The notes: a model not told the origin generated them from the sequence alone. Shown: positions 17,804 to 27,765, numbered from the stretch's first letter. The stretch: DNA of 64,000 nucleotides from Bacillus massilinigeriensis (GCF_900111815.1 NZ_LT630004.1:114443-178442); one strand, 5' to 3'. Numbers and translations: made by a program.

Positions 17804-18404
17804 CTACTTATTCAATCTTAAGTTTTTAGAATATAATTTACTGGGGGTAAGGGTAAGTCCGATTGATATATTTTTCAGTTGGCAGTCATTTTTACATAAG
17901 TGGCATTAAGTCATAATGTATACAAAAATGTTAAGGAAAAAAGAAATTTACCTTCCTGGGGGCACTCACCCGTTAAAAGTAGTACGATTCTCAGTAGCTG
18001 TTCTTTACTTATTGTCTTTATTCGAATTCGTTTAAGTTTCATTCATTACTTCTGTCTGTTTTAATTATTCAAATATCTTCATAACCTTTTTATCCTAAAA
18101 ATCCGATAAGCCCCTCTCCGATTAGGATGAGGGGCTTATTTCTCATGTGCATTTTCCAAATTTCTTAGTCCAATGCTGCCTAAGCAGATATTTCTTAATA
18201 TTTTCCTTCTGTGAAGCAACCTGTTGTTTTTGTAATAGAAGAGCATGTTATTCTAAGAATCTACTATTTGTAAAAGCTATACGGAGCAAAGCATACCCAA
18301 TGGTAATTCACTTTTCATTTAATAACTATTAAGCTAGAGAATAATGAAATATAACTTAATATACCTAGGTAGGCTTACCTTTCGTGAACCCAGAAGGAAT
18401 GGCA
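17804..18404. other. 600-base gap with no gene
   Basis: Between the truncated yfkN gene and the DUF3139 gene there is AT-rich sequence without a supported gene. The only clear structure is a hairpin at 18106-18142 (ATAAGCCCCTCTC with GAGGGGCTTAT). It would serve as a terminator for either strand. A 61-codon open frame at 18147-18332 has no ribosome site or protein-like sequence. Confidence 0.6.
18106..18142. terminator. Hairpin terminator in yfkN gap
   Basis: ATAAGCCCCTCTC pairs with GAGGGGCTTAT and is followed by TTTCTC. It may be the terminator of the leftward DUF3139 gene or a leftover. Confidence 0.6.
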
Positions 18405-18833
18405 TTAGCTAATATGTAAACCAAAAGAAGAAAGGGGGGCGTTGGGAAAAAAGAGATCCGGAATTTCCCGAAACCTTTTTTGATTGTATTTCTGATTTTC
18501 AGTTAGTGGAGGGTATTTCAACTTTAATTCGCCAGGTCCAATTTCACCCTCCGAAAAACCTATTAATGCGACATCTCCTGATTTCCATGCGTATTCATAA
18601 ATAATACCGGGATCGTCTTTCAATTCTACTCGCTCCAGATAACCGCCTGACTTGTAATCTTTCATAGTTTCTTTTTTCGCGATATTTTCTTCAGAAATAC
18701 CTTGTTTTTCCATGTATTGATCGATAGCTTTCTCGGCTAAATACTTTTGAACAGGAAATACATAAATAAGAAATACGACAAGCACAGCGACTACAATTGT
18801 TATAAAGGTGTACGCTTTTTTCTTTTTAGACAC
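18405..18833 (-). CDS. DUF3139 single-pass membrane protein
   Basis: A 142-residue protein with a KKKK start, one N-terminal transmembrane segment (about 9-28) and an extracellular domain of the DUF3139 type. The typical motifs are IDQYMEKQGIS, KDYKSGGYLERV and DDPGIIYEYAW. Family function is unknown; it occurs in Bacillus as small secreted or membrane-bound proteins. The start is a GTG with AGGGG upstream. It is lodged between the broken pieces of the yfkN-like gene and reads against it. It may therefore have arrived with the rearrangement that destroyed the second nucleotidase domain. Confidence 0.75.
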   Translation of the reverse strand: MSKKKKAYTFITIVVAVLVVFLIYVFPVQKYLAEKAIDQYMEKQGISEENIAKKETMKDYKSGGYLERVELKDDPGIIYEYAWKSGDVALIGFSEGEIGPGELKLKYPPLTENQKYNQKRFREIPDLFFPNAPLSSFGLHIS

Positions 18834-18888
18834 ATTAACCCCTACTTGTTTTAATATTTATAAATTTCTGAAATATTAATCTTCCAAT

Positions 18889-19036
18889 TCAAGTCACTTT
18901 CAGGCCAGAGATTGGCATGATGCGGACTTTGCTGCCCCATTGCTGTTCGAGGAGCGTCTTGATATCGGAGCCTTTGACGTCTATTTTCACAAGGTTGTTT
19001 CCAAAAGGCTGAACCATGTATGCATGAAGACGGACA
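18889..19036 (-). pseudogene. yfkN: Inverted fragment of yfkN second domain
   Basis: On the minus strand this reads MVQPFGNNLVKIDVKG, then SDIKTLLEQQWGS and RIMPISGLK before a stop. That is the classic start of a 5'-nucleotidase C-terminal domain (QPFGN...LLEQQ...SGLK). It belongs in the middle of the missing second half of the gene at 15662 but lies in the opposite orientation. About 45 codons are recognisable. Confidence 0.75.
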
Positions 19037-19189
19037 CGTAGAATAGGTGGCGGCGGAGATGGCTACTCAGTTCTTGCAGGAATCCCTGACAAGACTGTCG
19101 ACGTTGTTGACCTCGAAGCGCTTGTCCGCTACATCAAGGATAAAGGTGTCGTAAATCCCAAAATCGAAGGACGCGTTACAAAACTGTAA
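19027..19189 (+). pseudogene. yfkN: C-terminal remnant of yfkN-like gene
   Basis: In the original orientation this reads GGGDGYSVLAG, DVVDLEALVRYIKDKG and PKIEGRVTKL and then TAA. This is the terminal segment of 5'-nucleotidase C-domains (the GGDG turn and the final DL.AL..Y helix). No start codon or ribosome site precedes it. It is followed by a strong terminator, presumably the gene's original one. Confidence 0.78.
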
Positions 19190-19203
19190 AAAATAGCAAA
19201 AAA

Positions 19204-19236
19204 GGAGCAGCCGTGCTAGAAGGCTGCTCTTTTTTG
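19204..19236 (+). terminator. Original terminator of yfkN-like gene
   Basis: GGAGCAGCC pairs with GGCTGCTC and runs into T6, 15 bases after the remnant's stop codon. Confidence 0.85.
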
Positions 19237-19443
19237 CTTTGAAGTGGTAAATAAGGTATAGGGAAAAAATAGTAAAATGGAATCAAATTTAAAATGTTGA
19301 AAGATTTTTTTCGCTGAAAACGTGGAGTTTAATAGCCGATAGAACTAGTTTTCCTCTCTTATAACTCTATCTATAGTTTAATAGTCTTGCCAAAAATACC
19401 GGTTTATAAGCGAAAACGCATGATAACTTTATATTAAAAATAT

Positions 19444-19472
19444 TTACAATATTAAATAAAAGATGATATAAT
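19444..19472 (+). promoter_or_regulatory. Promoter of inhA
   Basis: TTACAA, a 17-bp spacer and TATAAT end about 58 bases upstream of the InhA start. The remainder of the 340-base gap is AT-rich without other recognised sites. Confidence 0.6.
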
Positions 19473-19530
19473 CAGTATCAGATTCTTCTGAAAATTTTAG
19501 AATCAAATTAGTGATATGGGGGGTATTTTT

Positions 19531-21942
19531 TTGAAGAAGAAGAGCAGTTTGAAGGTTTTTTCCAGCATCGCTGCTAGTGCTGTCGTAGCATCTTCCCTAT
19601 TTACCGGGACTTTCGCCGCAGCACAGCAGGAGGCGAAACCTGAAGCGGTAAAGCCTGTGGCAGAATCAGCACCGATTGACTTGAACATTGTCGACCAGGA
19701 TCGCCTTGCGAACGCACTAAAAGAGAGAGGGCTTATCAAGGAAAGCGCAACGCAGGCAGAAGTGGCGAAAGCAGTCCAAAAGTACCTCGACAAGAAGCAG
19801 GGGGAAAAGCCTGGTGTTCATCATGAAGAATCACATGCGAAGGGATTGACGAAAGAGCAGAAGCACTTCGACAAAAAAGCGAAGGATTTCCTATCGAAGC
19901 AAAAAGAGAAATTCAGAAAGCAGCTCGATAAAGGACATAAAAACTTCAAAAAAGGGAAACCAACAGGCCCTGCAAAAGTAGGTGCAGCAAAGGATGCAGG
20001 CTATAACGGTGCTGTGCGCGAAGACAAAGTGCTTGTCTTGCTCGTCGAGTATGCGGATTTCCCTCATAACAATATCGAGAAGCGAGATGGCTATATGTGG
20101 GCGGATGACTTCAACCGCGAGCATTACCAGAAGATGCTTTTCGGCGATGAGGAGTTCACTCTGTTTAACGGGGAAAAAGTACCGACTTTCAAGCAGTACT
20201 TTGAAGAGCAGTCTGGCGGCAGCTACACTGTTTCAGGTGAAGTTTCCGAATGGCTGAAGGTACCAGGTAAAGCGGCTGACTACGGTGCGGACAACCCTGC
20301 TGGCGGCCATGACAACGCTCCTGGAATCAAGGGAGCGCGCGGCCTTGTCAAGGATGCGTTAAACGCAGCTGTAGCATCTGGCATGAATCTAGCAGACTAT
20401 GACCATTTTGATCAATACGATATCGATGGCGACGGCAATCAAAACGAAGCGGACGGCCTTGTTGACCACTTGATGATCCTCCACTCCGGTGTTGGACAGG
20501 AAGCTGGCGGCGGCAAGCTTGGTGACAATGCGGTATGGTCCCACCGCTGGACAGTAGGAAACGCGCCATATCGCATTCCTGGCACAACCTCATCTGTTCC
20601 TAATTGGGGCGGACAAATGGCAGCATTCGACTACACCGTTGAGCCAGAAGATGGCGCAGTTGGCGTATTCGCACACGAATTCGGGCATGATTTAGGCCTT
20701 CCGGATGAGTATGACACGCAATACTCTGGCCACGGTGAGCCTGTAGCTTCTTGGTCCATCATGTCTGGTGGAAGCTGGAACGGTAAAATTGCTGGAACAG
20801 AACCAACAAGCTTCTCTCCAATGAATAAAGATTACTTCCAAAAAGTAATGGGCGGCAACTGGGCGAACATCTTGGAAGTAGATTATAAGGATATCGATAA
20901 GAAGGGAATTGCGACTGTCATCGACCAGAGCGTGACAAAGTCCAAGAACCCTGGCATGGTAAAAGTCAACCTTCCTGGCAAGGAAGTCAAGGGAATCCAG
21001 ACTCCTTTCGGAAGCAAGTACTATTACAGTGAGAAGGGTGACGATCTTCATACAACCCTTTCGACTCCAGAATTCGATTTGACAAACGCAACGAGCGCGA
21101 GCTTCGAATACAAAGCGAATTACGAAGTAGAATTCGACTATGACTATGTGAACGTCTCCGCAGTGACTGCTGACGGTCAAAAAGTTGTAATCGACAAGAT
21201 CGGTGATAAAAACGTAGCAGGCGGAATGGATACTACAAAAGGACAATGGGCTGATCAAAAGTATGACCTGAGCCAATTTGCCGGCAAGAAAGTGAAGCTT
21301 GTTTTTGAATACGTAACAGATGGCGGACTTGCGCCAGAAGGTTTCGCAATGGACGAGCTGAAGCTAGTTGTTGACGGCAAGGAAGTCTTTGCTGACGGTG
21401 CAGAAGGCGCTGCTAGTGTTAAGCTTGATGGCTTCATTCAAACAAACGGCACCTTCCTGAAGGACCACTACTACTACATCGAGTGGAGAAACTATGCAGG
21501 CTCCGATAAAGCCCTTGAGTTCGCTCGCGGTGTGAAATACAACACTGGTATGGTCGTATGGTACGGCGATGAAAGCTTTGCGGATAACTGGACAGGCGTC
21601 CACCCTGGCGAAGGCTTCATTGGTGTCGTCGATTCCCATCCACAAGCAATTGTCGGAAAAATGGCTAATGGCACGCCAACGATCAACCAAAGCACAAGGT
21701 ACCAAATTGCAGACGCAGCATTCTCTTATGACAAGTCTCCAGCATGGTACATTGAAAACTCTACTCGCGGAACGTATGACTACAAAGGACTTCCAGGTGT
21801 CACATCCTTTGACGATTCCCGCACGTACATGAACGAACTCATTCCTGATGCAGGCCGCAAAGTGCCGAACTATGGATTGAAGTTCCAAGTAATTGGCGAA
21901 GCGAAGGACAACTCTGCAGGAGCAGTCTGGATCCGCAAATAA
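19531..21942 (+). CDS. inhA: Immune inhibitor A, secreted M6 metalloprotease
   Basis: Secreted zinc protease of the M6 family. Bacillus InhA cleaves host antimicrobial peptides and matrix proteins and also processes the cell's own exoproteome. A signal peptide (1-28) and charged propeptide precede the catalytic domain. The zinc site is [14 protein letters not shown] with H382 as first ligand, the IMSGGSW Met-turn follows, and a [13 protein letters not shown] loop looks calcium-binding. A C-terminal beta-sandwich region fills the last 300 residues. TTG 19531 is chosen because GGGGGG lies 7 bases upstream; the ATG at 19516 overlaps that site. 803 residues is full length. Monocistronic with a terminator. 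Confidence 0.93.
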   Translation: MKKKSSLKVFSSIAASAVVASSLFTGTFAAAQQEAKPEAVKPVAESAPIDLNIVDQDRLANALKERGLIKESATQAEVAKAVQKYLDKKQGEKPGVHHEESHAKGLTKEQKHFDKKAKDFLSKQKEKFRKQLDKGHKNFKKGKPTGPAKVGAAKDAGYNGAVREDKVLVLLVEYADFPHNNIEKRDGYMWADDFNREHYQKMLFGDEEFTLFNGEKVPTFKQYFEEQSGGSYTVSGEVSEWLKVPGKAADYGADNPAGGHDNAPGIKGARGLVKDALNAAVASGMNLADYDHFDQYDIDGDGNQNEADGLVDHLMILHSGVGQEAGGGKLGDNAVWSHRWTVGNAPYRIPGTTSSVPNWGGQMAAFDYTVEPEDGAVGVFAHEFGHDLGLPDEYDTQYSGHGEPVASWSIMSGGSWNGKIAGTEPTSFSPMNKDYFQKVMGGNWANILEVDYKDIDKKGIATVIDQSVTKSKNPGMVKVNLPGKEVKGIQTPFGSKYYYSEKGDDLHTTLSTPEFDLTNATSASFEYKANYEVEFDYDYVNVSAVTADGQKVVIDKIGDKNVAGGMDTTKGQWADQKYDLSQFAGKKVKLVFEYVTDGGLAPEGFAMDELKLVVDGKEVFADGAEGAASVKLDGFIQTNGTFLKDHYYYIEWRNYAGSDKALEFARGVKYNTGMVVWYGDESFADNWTGVHPGEGFIGVVDSHPQAIVGKMANGTPTINQSTRYQIADAAFSYDKSPAWYIENSTRGTYDYKGLPGVTSFDDSRTYMNELIPDAGRKVPNYGLKFQVIGEAKDNSAGAVWIRK

Positions 21943-21951
21943 GATTGTTAA

Positions 21952-21989
21952 AGGAAGCATTAGGCTTATTTGCCTGGTGCTTCTTTTTT
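21952..21989 (+). terminator. Terminator after inhA
   Basis: GAAGCA..GGC pairs with GCC..TGCTTC and is followed by T6. Confidence 0.82.
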
Positions 21990-22024
21990 GAGTGCGAGGG
22001 GAGTGCGAAATAATTATATAGAAG

Positions 22025-22777
22025 CCATAACCCTACATGAAGTTCCCCAACACACCAATCCCGCACAAAACCCTTAAAAATTGTCATTTTCATTGGTTTT
22101 TTCGTTGGAGGGATAGCGTTTTTGATGATGGGAGCCGATGTTGTTTAAAAGATTGTTACTGTAACCGGTTACACACTCGGATTTAGCCATGCTTGAGGCT
22201 ATTGCTGGGAGTCTATCAACGGTAAACAGCGATCTATCAACGGTAAACAGCGATTTATCAACGGTAAATGCCGATTTATCAACGGTAACGCGTCCTATAT
22301 CAACGGTAAATCGCATTTTATCTACAGTAGCTAGGTGACAGATCTCATTTCAGGATTATTATGGTAAAACCATAACCCTACATGAAGTTCCCCAACACAC
22401 CAATCCCGCACAAAACCCTTAAAAATTGTCATTTTCATTGGTTTTTTCGTTGGAGGGATAGCGTTTTTGATTATGGGAGCCGATGTTGTTTAAAAGATTG
22501 TTACTGTAACCGGTTACCCACTCGGATTTAACCATGCTTGAGGCTATCGCTGGAAGTCTATCAACGGTAAACAGCGATTTATCAACGGTAAATGCCGATT
22601 TATCAACGGTAACGCGTCCTATATCAACGGTAAATCGCATTTTATCTACAGTAGCTAGGTGACAGATCTCATTTCAGGATTATTATGGTAAAACCATAAC
22701 CCTACATGAAGTTCCCCAACACACCAATCCCGCACAAAACCCTTAAAAATTGTCATTTTCATTGGTTTTTTCGTTGA
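22025..22777. repeat. Tandem block of a 345/324-bp repeat with 21-bp-phased motifs
   Basis: Three successive copies start with CCATAACCCTACATGAAG at 22025, 22370 and 22694; the third is cut short near 22777. Copies one and two differ in length by exactly 21 bp. Inside copy one the motif TATCAACGGTAAA begins at 22214, 22235, 22256, 22277 and 22298, with the variant TATCTACAGTAG at 22319, all 21 bp apart. Copy two has one unit fewer. The lead-in TTAAAAATTGTCATTTT is shared with the block at 41.5 kb. No transposase, terminal inverted repeat or ribosome site is visible, so this looks like a dispersed non-coding element that has duplicated in place. Confidence 0.85.
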
Positions 22778-22927
22778 ATGGGAGCATGTTAAAAACAAAT
22801 TCTGCACGCTAACCCAACTTTTGCGCTCGATCTAATCTGGCGCCCTCCTCTTCGGACGCAGGCGCGCTGGACTTATCGCCTTGTTTTCGATACTATTCAA
22901 TAAGAGATGAACTGAAGGAGAATACCC

Positions 22928-24070
22928 ATGAATCAGAATCTAATAAATGAGTTGAAACCCTTTTTACAAAGCGCTTGGGAGAAGGCTGGTTTCACAGCGC
23001 TTACTTCCGTACAGTCGGAAGCGATTCCGCTGATCCTCGAAGGGCGCAACTTGGCCGCTGAGTCGCCGACAGGGACGGGCAAGACACTTGCCTACTTACT
23101 GCCGGTGCTTTCGCGAATCGACGTGGCGAAGAAAAATCCTCAAGTTGTCATTTTGGCACCTTCGCAGGAGCTGGCGATGCAGATTCTTTCGGAGGTCCAT
23201 AAGTGGACGGAAGGAAGCGGTATCACTTCCACTTCCCTCATTGGCGGAGCGAACCTGAAGCGCCAGATCGAAAAGCTGAAGAAAAGCCCGCAAGTCATTG
23301 TCGGCACACCAGGAAGAACGAATGAGCTGATAAGCCAGAAAAAATTAAAGATGCATGAAGTGCGCATGGTAGTGCTCGATGAAGGCGATCAGCTGCTTGT
23401 ACCGGAGCATCGTGCAACGGTTGAAAAAATCGTCAAGTCCACGCTTGCGAGCCATCGCCAAGTGGTGCTCGTTTCGGCAACGCTTCCGAAGCATACGGAG
23501 CAGGTTGCAAGTGAGATAATGGATGAGCCGGATATCCTGCGAATCAAGAAGGATGAAACGATCGATTCCGCTATCGTGGAGCACGGTTACTTTTTCCGAG
23601 ATCCGCGCGAAAAAATCAAGGTGCTTGAAAAAATGTCGCGACTCGATGAGGCGAAGGTTCTCGTTTTCATGAAGGATATCGGCAATTTGACAGTCGCAGC
23701 GGAGAAGCTGCAGTTCAATGGGATTCAGGTTCGAATCTTGCATAGTGACCTTAACAAGCAGCAGCGTGCCAATAATCTCAAGCAATTTCGGGAAGGGGGA
23801 ACCGAAATGCTGCTTGTGACGGATGTGGCAGCCCGCGGACTTGATATTAAGGGAGTCACGCATGTCGTTCATTATGACTTCCCGCGCAGTCTGGAGCAGT
23901 ACGTCCATCGCTCAGGCAGAACAGGTCGTTTCGGCGCAGAGGGAACAGTCCTCTCTATTGTGAATGAACGCGAACTCCGCGACTTGAAAAAATATTGCAA
24001 AGAACTTGGCAAAACGCCTTCAGAGAAGGAATTTTACAAGGGGAAACTGATTCCTGCTGAAGAAAGGTAA
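22928..24070 (+). CDS. yfmL: DEAD-box-type RNA helicase, YfmL-like
   Basis: ATP-dependent RNA helicase of the DEAD-box superfamily. At 380 residues it has only the two RecA domains, like B. subtilis YfmL, which affects 50S ribosome assembly. Motifs in order: Q-motif TSVQSEAIPL, motif I SPTGTGKT, Ia APSQELA, Ib GTPGR, II DEGD, III SAT, V VTDVAARGLDI, VI HRSGRTGR. Motif II reads DEGD instead of DEAD, so the third position is unusual while the catalytic acidic residues are kept. There is no C-terminal RNA-binding extension. The ATG follows GAAGGAGAA. It stands between the repeat block and a small basic gene. Confidence 0.87.
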   Translation: MNQNLINELKPFLQSAWEKAGFTALTSVQSEAIPLILEGRNLAAESPTGTGKTLAYLLPVLSRIDVAKKNPQVVILAPSQELAMQILSEVHKWTEGSGITSTSLIGGANLKRQIEKLKKSPQVIVGTPGRTNELISQKKLKMHEVRMVVLDEGDQLLVPEHRATVEKIVKSTLASHRQVVLVSATLPKHTEQVASEIMDEPDILRIKKDETIDSAIVEHGYFFRDPREKIKVLEKMSRLDEAKVLVFMKDIGNLTVAAEKLQFNGIQVRILHSDLNKQQRANNLKQFREGGTEMLLVTDVAARGLDIKGVTHVVHYDFPRSLEQYVHRSGRTGRFGAEGTVLSIVNERELRDLKKYCKELGKTPSEKEFYKGKLIPAEER

Positions 24071-24134
24071 CAGCGTATATTTCCCTGATGTCTGCACATA
24101 CTACCTCTGTAGCCTTCATAAAGGAGGAGTGGTC

Positions 24135-24269
24135 ATGGGTAGACAGAAATTGGGCAACGCAAACGCTCAGCGAAACAACAACAAGAAAAAAGGCCATCGC
24201 ACAAGTGAAGAACTCGTTGAATTCACAACAGGGCAAAAAGAAAAGAAAGTGAACAACCCGATTGACTAA
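24135..24269 (+). CDS. Small basic protein, 44 residues
   Basis: A short gene with one of the best ribosome sites in the window (AAGGAGGAGTGGTC before ATG). It encodes a 44-residue hydrophilic, very basic peptide beginning MGRQKLGNANAQRNNNKKKG and ending KKVNNPID. It has no hydrophobic stretch or cysteine. The Asn/Lys/Gln-rich composition recalls small acid-soluble or minor spore proteins, but I do not recognise the family. A terminator follows after 9 bases. It lies 65 bases after the helicase and may be cotranscribed with it. Confidence 0.65.
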   Translation: MGRQKLGNANAQRNNNKKKGHRTSEELVEFTTGQKEKKVNNPID

Positions 24270-24278
24270 TATTCCAAG

Positions 24279-24306
24279 TCCCCCTCTCTTAATGGGGGAT
24301 TTTTTG
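24279..24306 (+). terminator. Terminator after small basic gene
   Basis: TCCCCC pairs with GGGGGA and runs into T6. Confidence 0.82.
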
Positions 24307-24356
24307 GTTTTATAATGGGTATAGATTATTCACAATGGGATATGGAGGAAACAACC

Positions 24357-25073
24357 GTGGAGAAAAGGAACGTCAGGGACTTGTCAAGCCAGTTTGAAGC
24401 GGCTTTTAACCGGATTCATAAGGCACTGAAGGAAATGGTGAAGAAATCGGAGAATAATTCCTTTGTTGAACTGCTTTATACCGGGTATAAAAGCAATTCA
24501 CTTATCAGGAAATATAAGAATGAACTGCATCAGTTCGCAAAACTGCGCAATGCCATTGTCCATGAAAAAATTGATATCGATTACTATATCGCTGAGCCGC
24601 ACAAAGAAGTGGTCGATCGGATTGGAGAAATCGCTTTCCACTTTGAAAAGCCCCAGCTTGCTGTTTCCATCGCCACCTCGCCTGTTTTTTATTATTATGA
24701 GGATAGTTACCTAAAAGATGTGCTAAAGATAATCAACAAATTCGAGTTCACAAGATTTCCCGTCTATGACCGGGACGGGGAATACACGGCGCTCTTGACA
24801 TCAACCGAAATCATTCAGTGGATGGCAAAGCAGATTACAAGCACGTCGATCACCATTGAGAATGTAAAGGTGTCCGAGCTATTATCGAATAAAAAGAACT
24901 ATTACGTCCGCTTTGTGGCAGAGAATGCCACGCTGTTCGAAGTGGAGGAATTATTCGAGGAATACCATACACGGGATAAGAAACTGCAGGCTGTCATTAT
25001 TACGAAAAAAGGGAAGCCGAATGAAAAGGCGAAGGGCATCATCACGCCTTGGGATTTACTCGATAACGACTGA
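24357..25073 (+). CDS. HEPN-like domain fused to CBS pair
   Basis: A 238-residue cytoplasmic protein. The N-terminal 100 residues are helical and contain FAKLRNAIVHE, where R64 and H69 form the R-x4-H arrangement typical of HEPN domains, many of which are RNases. The C-terminal half holds two CBS motifs (SYLKDVLKIINKFEFTRFPVYDR and NATLFEVEELFEEYHTR regions, the latter closing with KGIITPWDLL), which usually bind adenine nucleotides. GTG 24357 is preferred: GGAGG lies 8 bases upstream, whereas ATG 24315 overlaps a TATAAT. No partner toxin or antitoxin gene is next to it. Nuclease activity is inferred from one motif only. Confidence 0.72.
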   Translation: MEKRNVRDLSSQFEAAFNRIHKALKEMVKKSENNSFVELLYTGYKSNSLIRKYKNELHQFAKLRNAIVHEKIDIDYYIAEPHKEVVDRIGEIAFHFEKPQLAVSIATSPVFYYYEDSYLKDVLKIINKFEFTRFPVYDRDGEYTALLTSTEIIQWMAKQITSTSITIENVKVSELLSNKKNYYVRFVAENATLFEVEELFEEYHTRDKKLQAVIITKKGKPNEKAKGIITPWDLLDND

Positions 25074-25076
25074 TGG

Positions 25077-25108
25077 AAAAAGCCGCGCGAAAAAGCGCGG
25101 CTTTCTTT
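25077..25108. terminator. Bidirectional terminator between CBS gene and bioY
   Basis: AGCCGCGC pairs with GCGCGGCT, with an A-run on one side and T-rich sequence on the other. It serves two convergent genes. Confidence 0.85.
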
Positions 25109-25688
25109 ACATATTTTGCGAAAGAGTGGGACTCTGGGTTCGGTTTTTTCGGAAAACAGGGTAGAGACGTTTTGCCAAATAACCGGCAGAAACAGCGAGC
25201 AGGATGTCGCCAGGGAGACTGTATACGAATCCAATCATCAGGACATGAGAAAGGCTTGCAGGGGCATTCATCCATGTGTTCAATGCCATGTACAAGTACG
25301 GTACGCCGCAGGCATAGACAACGAGAAGCCCCAGCATATTCGCGATGATAAAAGCATTAGCTTTCGGGTCCTTTATTTTTTCTAAAAAGAAACCGACAGT
25401 GTAGGCCCCTAGGATAAAGCCAATCAAATAGCCGAAGGTCGGCTGAAAGATGTAGCCGAATCCTGCGCCGTTCGTAAAAACCGGAATGCCTGCAAGGCCG
25501 ATTCCGACATAGAGCAGTTGGCTAGCGCTTCCTTTTTTGCTGCCTAACAGGCTGCCGGCAAGATAGGTGAACAGAATTTGCAATGTGAACGGCACATATG
25601 GAAGCGGAATTTTGATAAACGCGCCTACGGCTGTCATTGCAGCAAAAAGAGAAACAGCGGATAGCGTTGCGGCAGGCATTCTATTCAT
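25107..25688 (-). CDS. bioY: Biotin transporter BioY
   Basis: Substrate-binding membrane component (S-unit) of a biotin uptake system. It is 193 residues with about six transmembrane segments. It carries family motifs [40 protein letters not shown] and the [16 protein letters not shown] stretch. It is the last gene of the bioD-bioA-bioY unit, overlapping the end of bioA by 8 bases, so it is translationally coupled and under the same BirA operator. Energy-coupling ATPases are not in this window and would be supplied by a shared ECF module or not needed. Confidence 0.93.
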   Translation of the reverse strand: MNRMPAATLSAVSLFAAMTAVGAFIKIPLPYVPFTLQILFTYLAGSLLGSKKGSASQLLYVGIGLAGIPVFTNGAGFGYIFQPTFGYLIGFILGAYTVGFFLEKIKDPKANAFIIANMLGLLVVYACGVPYLYMALNTWMNAPASLSHVLMIGFVYSLPGDILLAVSAGYLAKRLYPVFRKNRTQSPTLSQNM

Positions 25689-27063
25689 GGATCAGCACCT
25701 CCTTTTTATCGTGCGTCTCCTGGAAAAATGATTGTACGGATTCGTAAGCAGTATGTATCATTTTCTCGATCTCCTTTTTCGTAATGACATAGGGCGGCAT
25801 GAAGTAGAGCACATTGCCGAGCGGCCTTAAGAGCAGTCCTTTCTCCAACGCAATCTTATAAATTTTGTAGCCAATACGATCTTCTGATGGAAAGGGTTCT
25901 TTAGTAGCCTTGTCCATTACCAGTTCCAACGCCCCTACCATACCAGTCTGCCTGTATTCCCCGACAAGTGGATGTTGCGAAAAAACCTGCTCGGCAAGCG
26001 TTTTCATATAAGCGCTTTTTTCGAGATTACTTTCCAATACATTCTCCTCTTCAAAAATGTTCAATACCTCGAGTGCGACGCGGCATGCTAACGGATTTCC
26101 TGTATAGCTATGCGAATGGAGGAATGCTTTTCCTGTTCCGTAATCATCATAGAAGGCTTGATATACTCTATCATTGGTCAGCACGACCGAGAGAGGAAGA
26201 TACCCGCCTGTCAGTCCTTTTGATAAGCACATAAAGTCAGGGGTGATCCCCGCCTGCTCGCAAGCGAACATCGTCCCGGTGCGGCCGAAACCAACCGCAA
26301 TTTCATCAGCAATGAGATGGACATCATAAGCTTTGCAGAGCTCCCGCAGCTTTTTTAAATAGGCAGGAGGATACATTTTCATCCCGGCAGCAGCCTGAAT
26401 CAACGGCTCGATGATGACAGCACTTAGTTCTTCATGATGGCGTGCGAGCTGTTCTTCCATAAAAGCAATGCACGGCGCGCTGCAGCTTTCTTGTTTTTCA
26501 CTGAAAGGGCAGCGATAGCAATCTGGTCCTTGCGCTCTAATCGTATCGAGCAAGAGCGGCTGAAAAACTTCATTGTAAAGGGAGACGCCTCCAACCGAAA
26601 GGGCGCCGATCGTTTCACCATGATAAGCATCGGTCAGCGCGAGGAAGCGTTTTTTAGACGTTTTTCCCGTTTGCTGGTGGTATTGAAAGCTCATCTTTAA
26701 GGCGACTTCAATTGCGGCGGAGCCATTATCGGCAAAAAAGACTTTGTTCAAGTTGCCTGGAGTGATGCTTGCCAGCTTTTCAGCAAGGAGGACTGCAGGT
26801 TCATGTGTGAAGTTGGCAAAAATAACATGCTCAAGCATTGTAGATTGCCGGGAGAGCGCAGTGCTGATGCGATCGTTTGCATGGCCGAATAAATTGACCC
26901 ACCAGGAGGAAACCGCATCTATGTATGATTTGCCGTTTTCATCATAAAGGTAAATGCCTTTTCCCTTTTTGATGACAATGGGAGGAAATTCCTCGTAATC
27001 TTTCATTTGCGAGCAGGGGTGCCACACATGGTTAAAATCTCTCTGTTGCATATCTGTTTTCAT
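25681..27063 (-). CDS. bioA: Adenosylmethionine-8-amino-7-oxononanoate aminotransferase
   Basis: PLP enzyme of biotin synthesis that converts 8-amino-7-oxononanoate (KAPA) to 7,8-diaminopelargonate. It is a class-III aminotransferase: [11 protein letters not shown] near the N-terminus, [24 protein letters not shown], the PLP aspartate in [13 protein letters not shown], and the Schiff-base lysine in [14 protein letters not shown]. At 460 residues it is complete. Bacillus enzymes of this family may use lysine (BioK) rather than S-adenosylmethionine as amino donor; the sequence alone does not settle this. It overlaps bioD by 4 bases and bioY by 8. Confidence 0.93.
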   Translation of the reverse strand: MKTDMQQRDFNHVWHPCSQMKDYEEFPPIVIKKGKGIYLYDENGKSYIDAVSSWWVNLFGHANDRISTALSRQSTMLEHVIFANFTHEPAVLLAEKLASITPGNLNKVFFADNGSAAIEVALKMSFQYHQQTGKTSKKRFLALTDAYHGETIGALSVGGVSLYNEVFQPLLLDTIRAQGPDCYRCPFSEKQESCSAPCIAFMEEQLARHHEELSAVIIEPLIQAAAGMKMYPPAYLKKLRELCKAYDVHLIADEIAVGFGRTGTMFACEQAGITPDFMCLSKGLTGGYLPLSVVLTNDRVYQAFYDDYGTGKAFLHSHSYTGNPLACRVALEVLNIFEEENVLESNLEKSAYMKTLAEQVFSQHPLVGEYRQTGMVGALELVMDKATKEPFPSEDRIGYKIYKIALEKGLLLRPLGNVLYFMPPYVITKKEIEKMIHTAYESVQSFFQETHDKKEVLIHE

Positions 27064-27743
27064 AGAGTTATCAACCTTTCGAAAAATTCAACTTGCAGGT
27101 TTTTTAATTCTGTCAGATCCGCTAGTTTTGGAATGACGGTGAATGGCAAAGAAGTAAGATTCTGTATCGTTTCGATATTGTTTTTTTCAAGCTCAGTTCC
27201 TTCAAATTGGTTGAAGACGATTCCAATGACAGGGATGTCCATGTTTTTTAGCGCCTTGAGCGATAGCACCGTATGGTTGATGGTTCCAAGGCCTGTACGG
27301 ACGACGAGGACGCAAGGCAAGTTGGATTCTTTAATTAAAGAAATAAAATGATAGCCTTGCTTGGCGTCGAGCGGAACATACAGACCGCCAGCCCCCTCGC
27401 AAATGACATGGTCATAATGAGAGAGATTCTGCTGTAATTGCTCTAAAATGATATTTTTGTCAATCGTTTGTCCTTCAAGCATGGCAGCATAGTGCGGGGA
27501 GGCGGGTTCTTTGAAGGAATAGGTGTTAGTGTTGTTTTCATTAAGTTCTGCCATGCTGAAAGTTTGATAGAATGCAGTGTCTTCATAGTATGAGGTGTCA
27601 CCTTCTGTGATGATGCCTGTCTGGACAGGCTTGTATGGAAGAACGGAATACCCTTTTGCTTGAAGTGTGCGCATAAAAAGGGCGGTGACAATCGTTTTTC
27701 CAACGCCTGTGTCACTTCCGACAATCCAGAAGTGGTTAGCCAT
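27060..27743 (-). CDS. bioD: Dethiobiotin synthetase
   Basis: ATP-dependent enzyme that carboxylates and closes the ureido ring of diaminopelargonate to give dethiobiotin. The P-loop [13 protein letters not shown] lies at the N-terminus. KPVQTG and [11 protein letters not shown] are the substrate-contact motifs. The 227-residue length is usual. It is the first gene after the BirA operator and is followed by bioA with a 4-base overlap. The unit lacks bioF, bioB and the pimelate-forming genes, so these must lie elsewhere if the organism makes biotin. Confidence 0.93.
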   Translation of the reverse strand: MANHFWIVGSDTGVGKTIVTALFMRTLQAKGYSVLPYKPVQTGIITEGDTSYYEDTAFYQTFSMAELNENNTNTYSFKEPASPHYAAMLEGQTIDKNIILEQLQQNLSHYDHVICEGAGGLYVPLDAKQGYHFISLIKESNLPCVLVVRTGLGTINHTVLSLKALKNMDIPVIGIVFNQFEGTELEKNNIETIQNLTSLPFTVIPKLADLTELKNLQVEFFERLITL

Positions 27744-27765
27744 AGATTTTTCCTCCTTGAATATA

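Noticed and set aside
18147..18332. 61-codon open frame after the truncated yfkN gene
   Set aside because: No ribosome site and not protein-like.
22200..22335. Possible CRISPR-like array
   Set aside because: Motifs are 12-13 bp with only 8-9 bp between them and no cas genes. The 21-bp period is far too short for a CRISPR.
22074..22640. Repeated minus-strand frames of about 75 codons with TVDK heptads
   Set aside because: They exist because the 21-bp period keeps frames open. No ribosome site is visible, and the DNA spacing is better conserved than the peptide.
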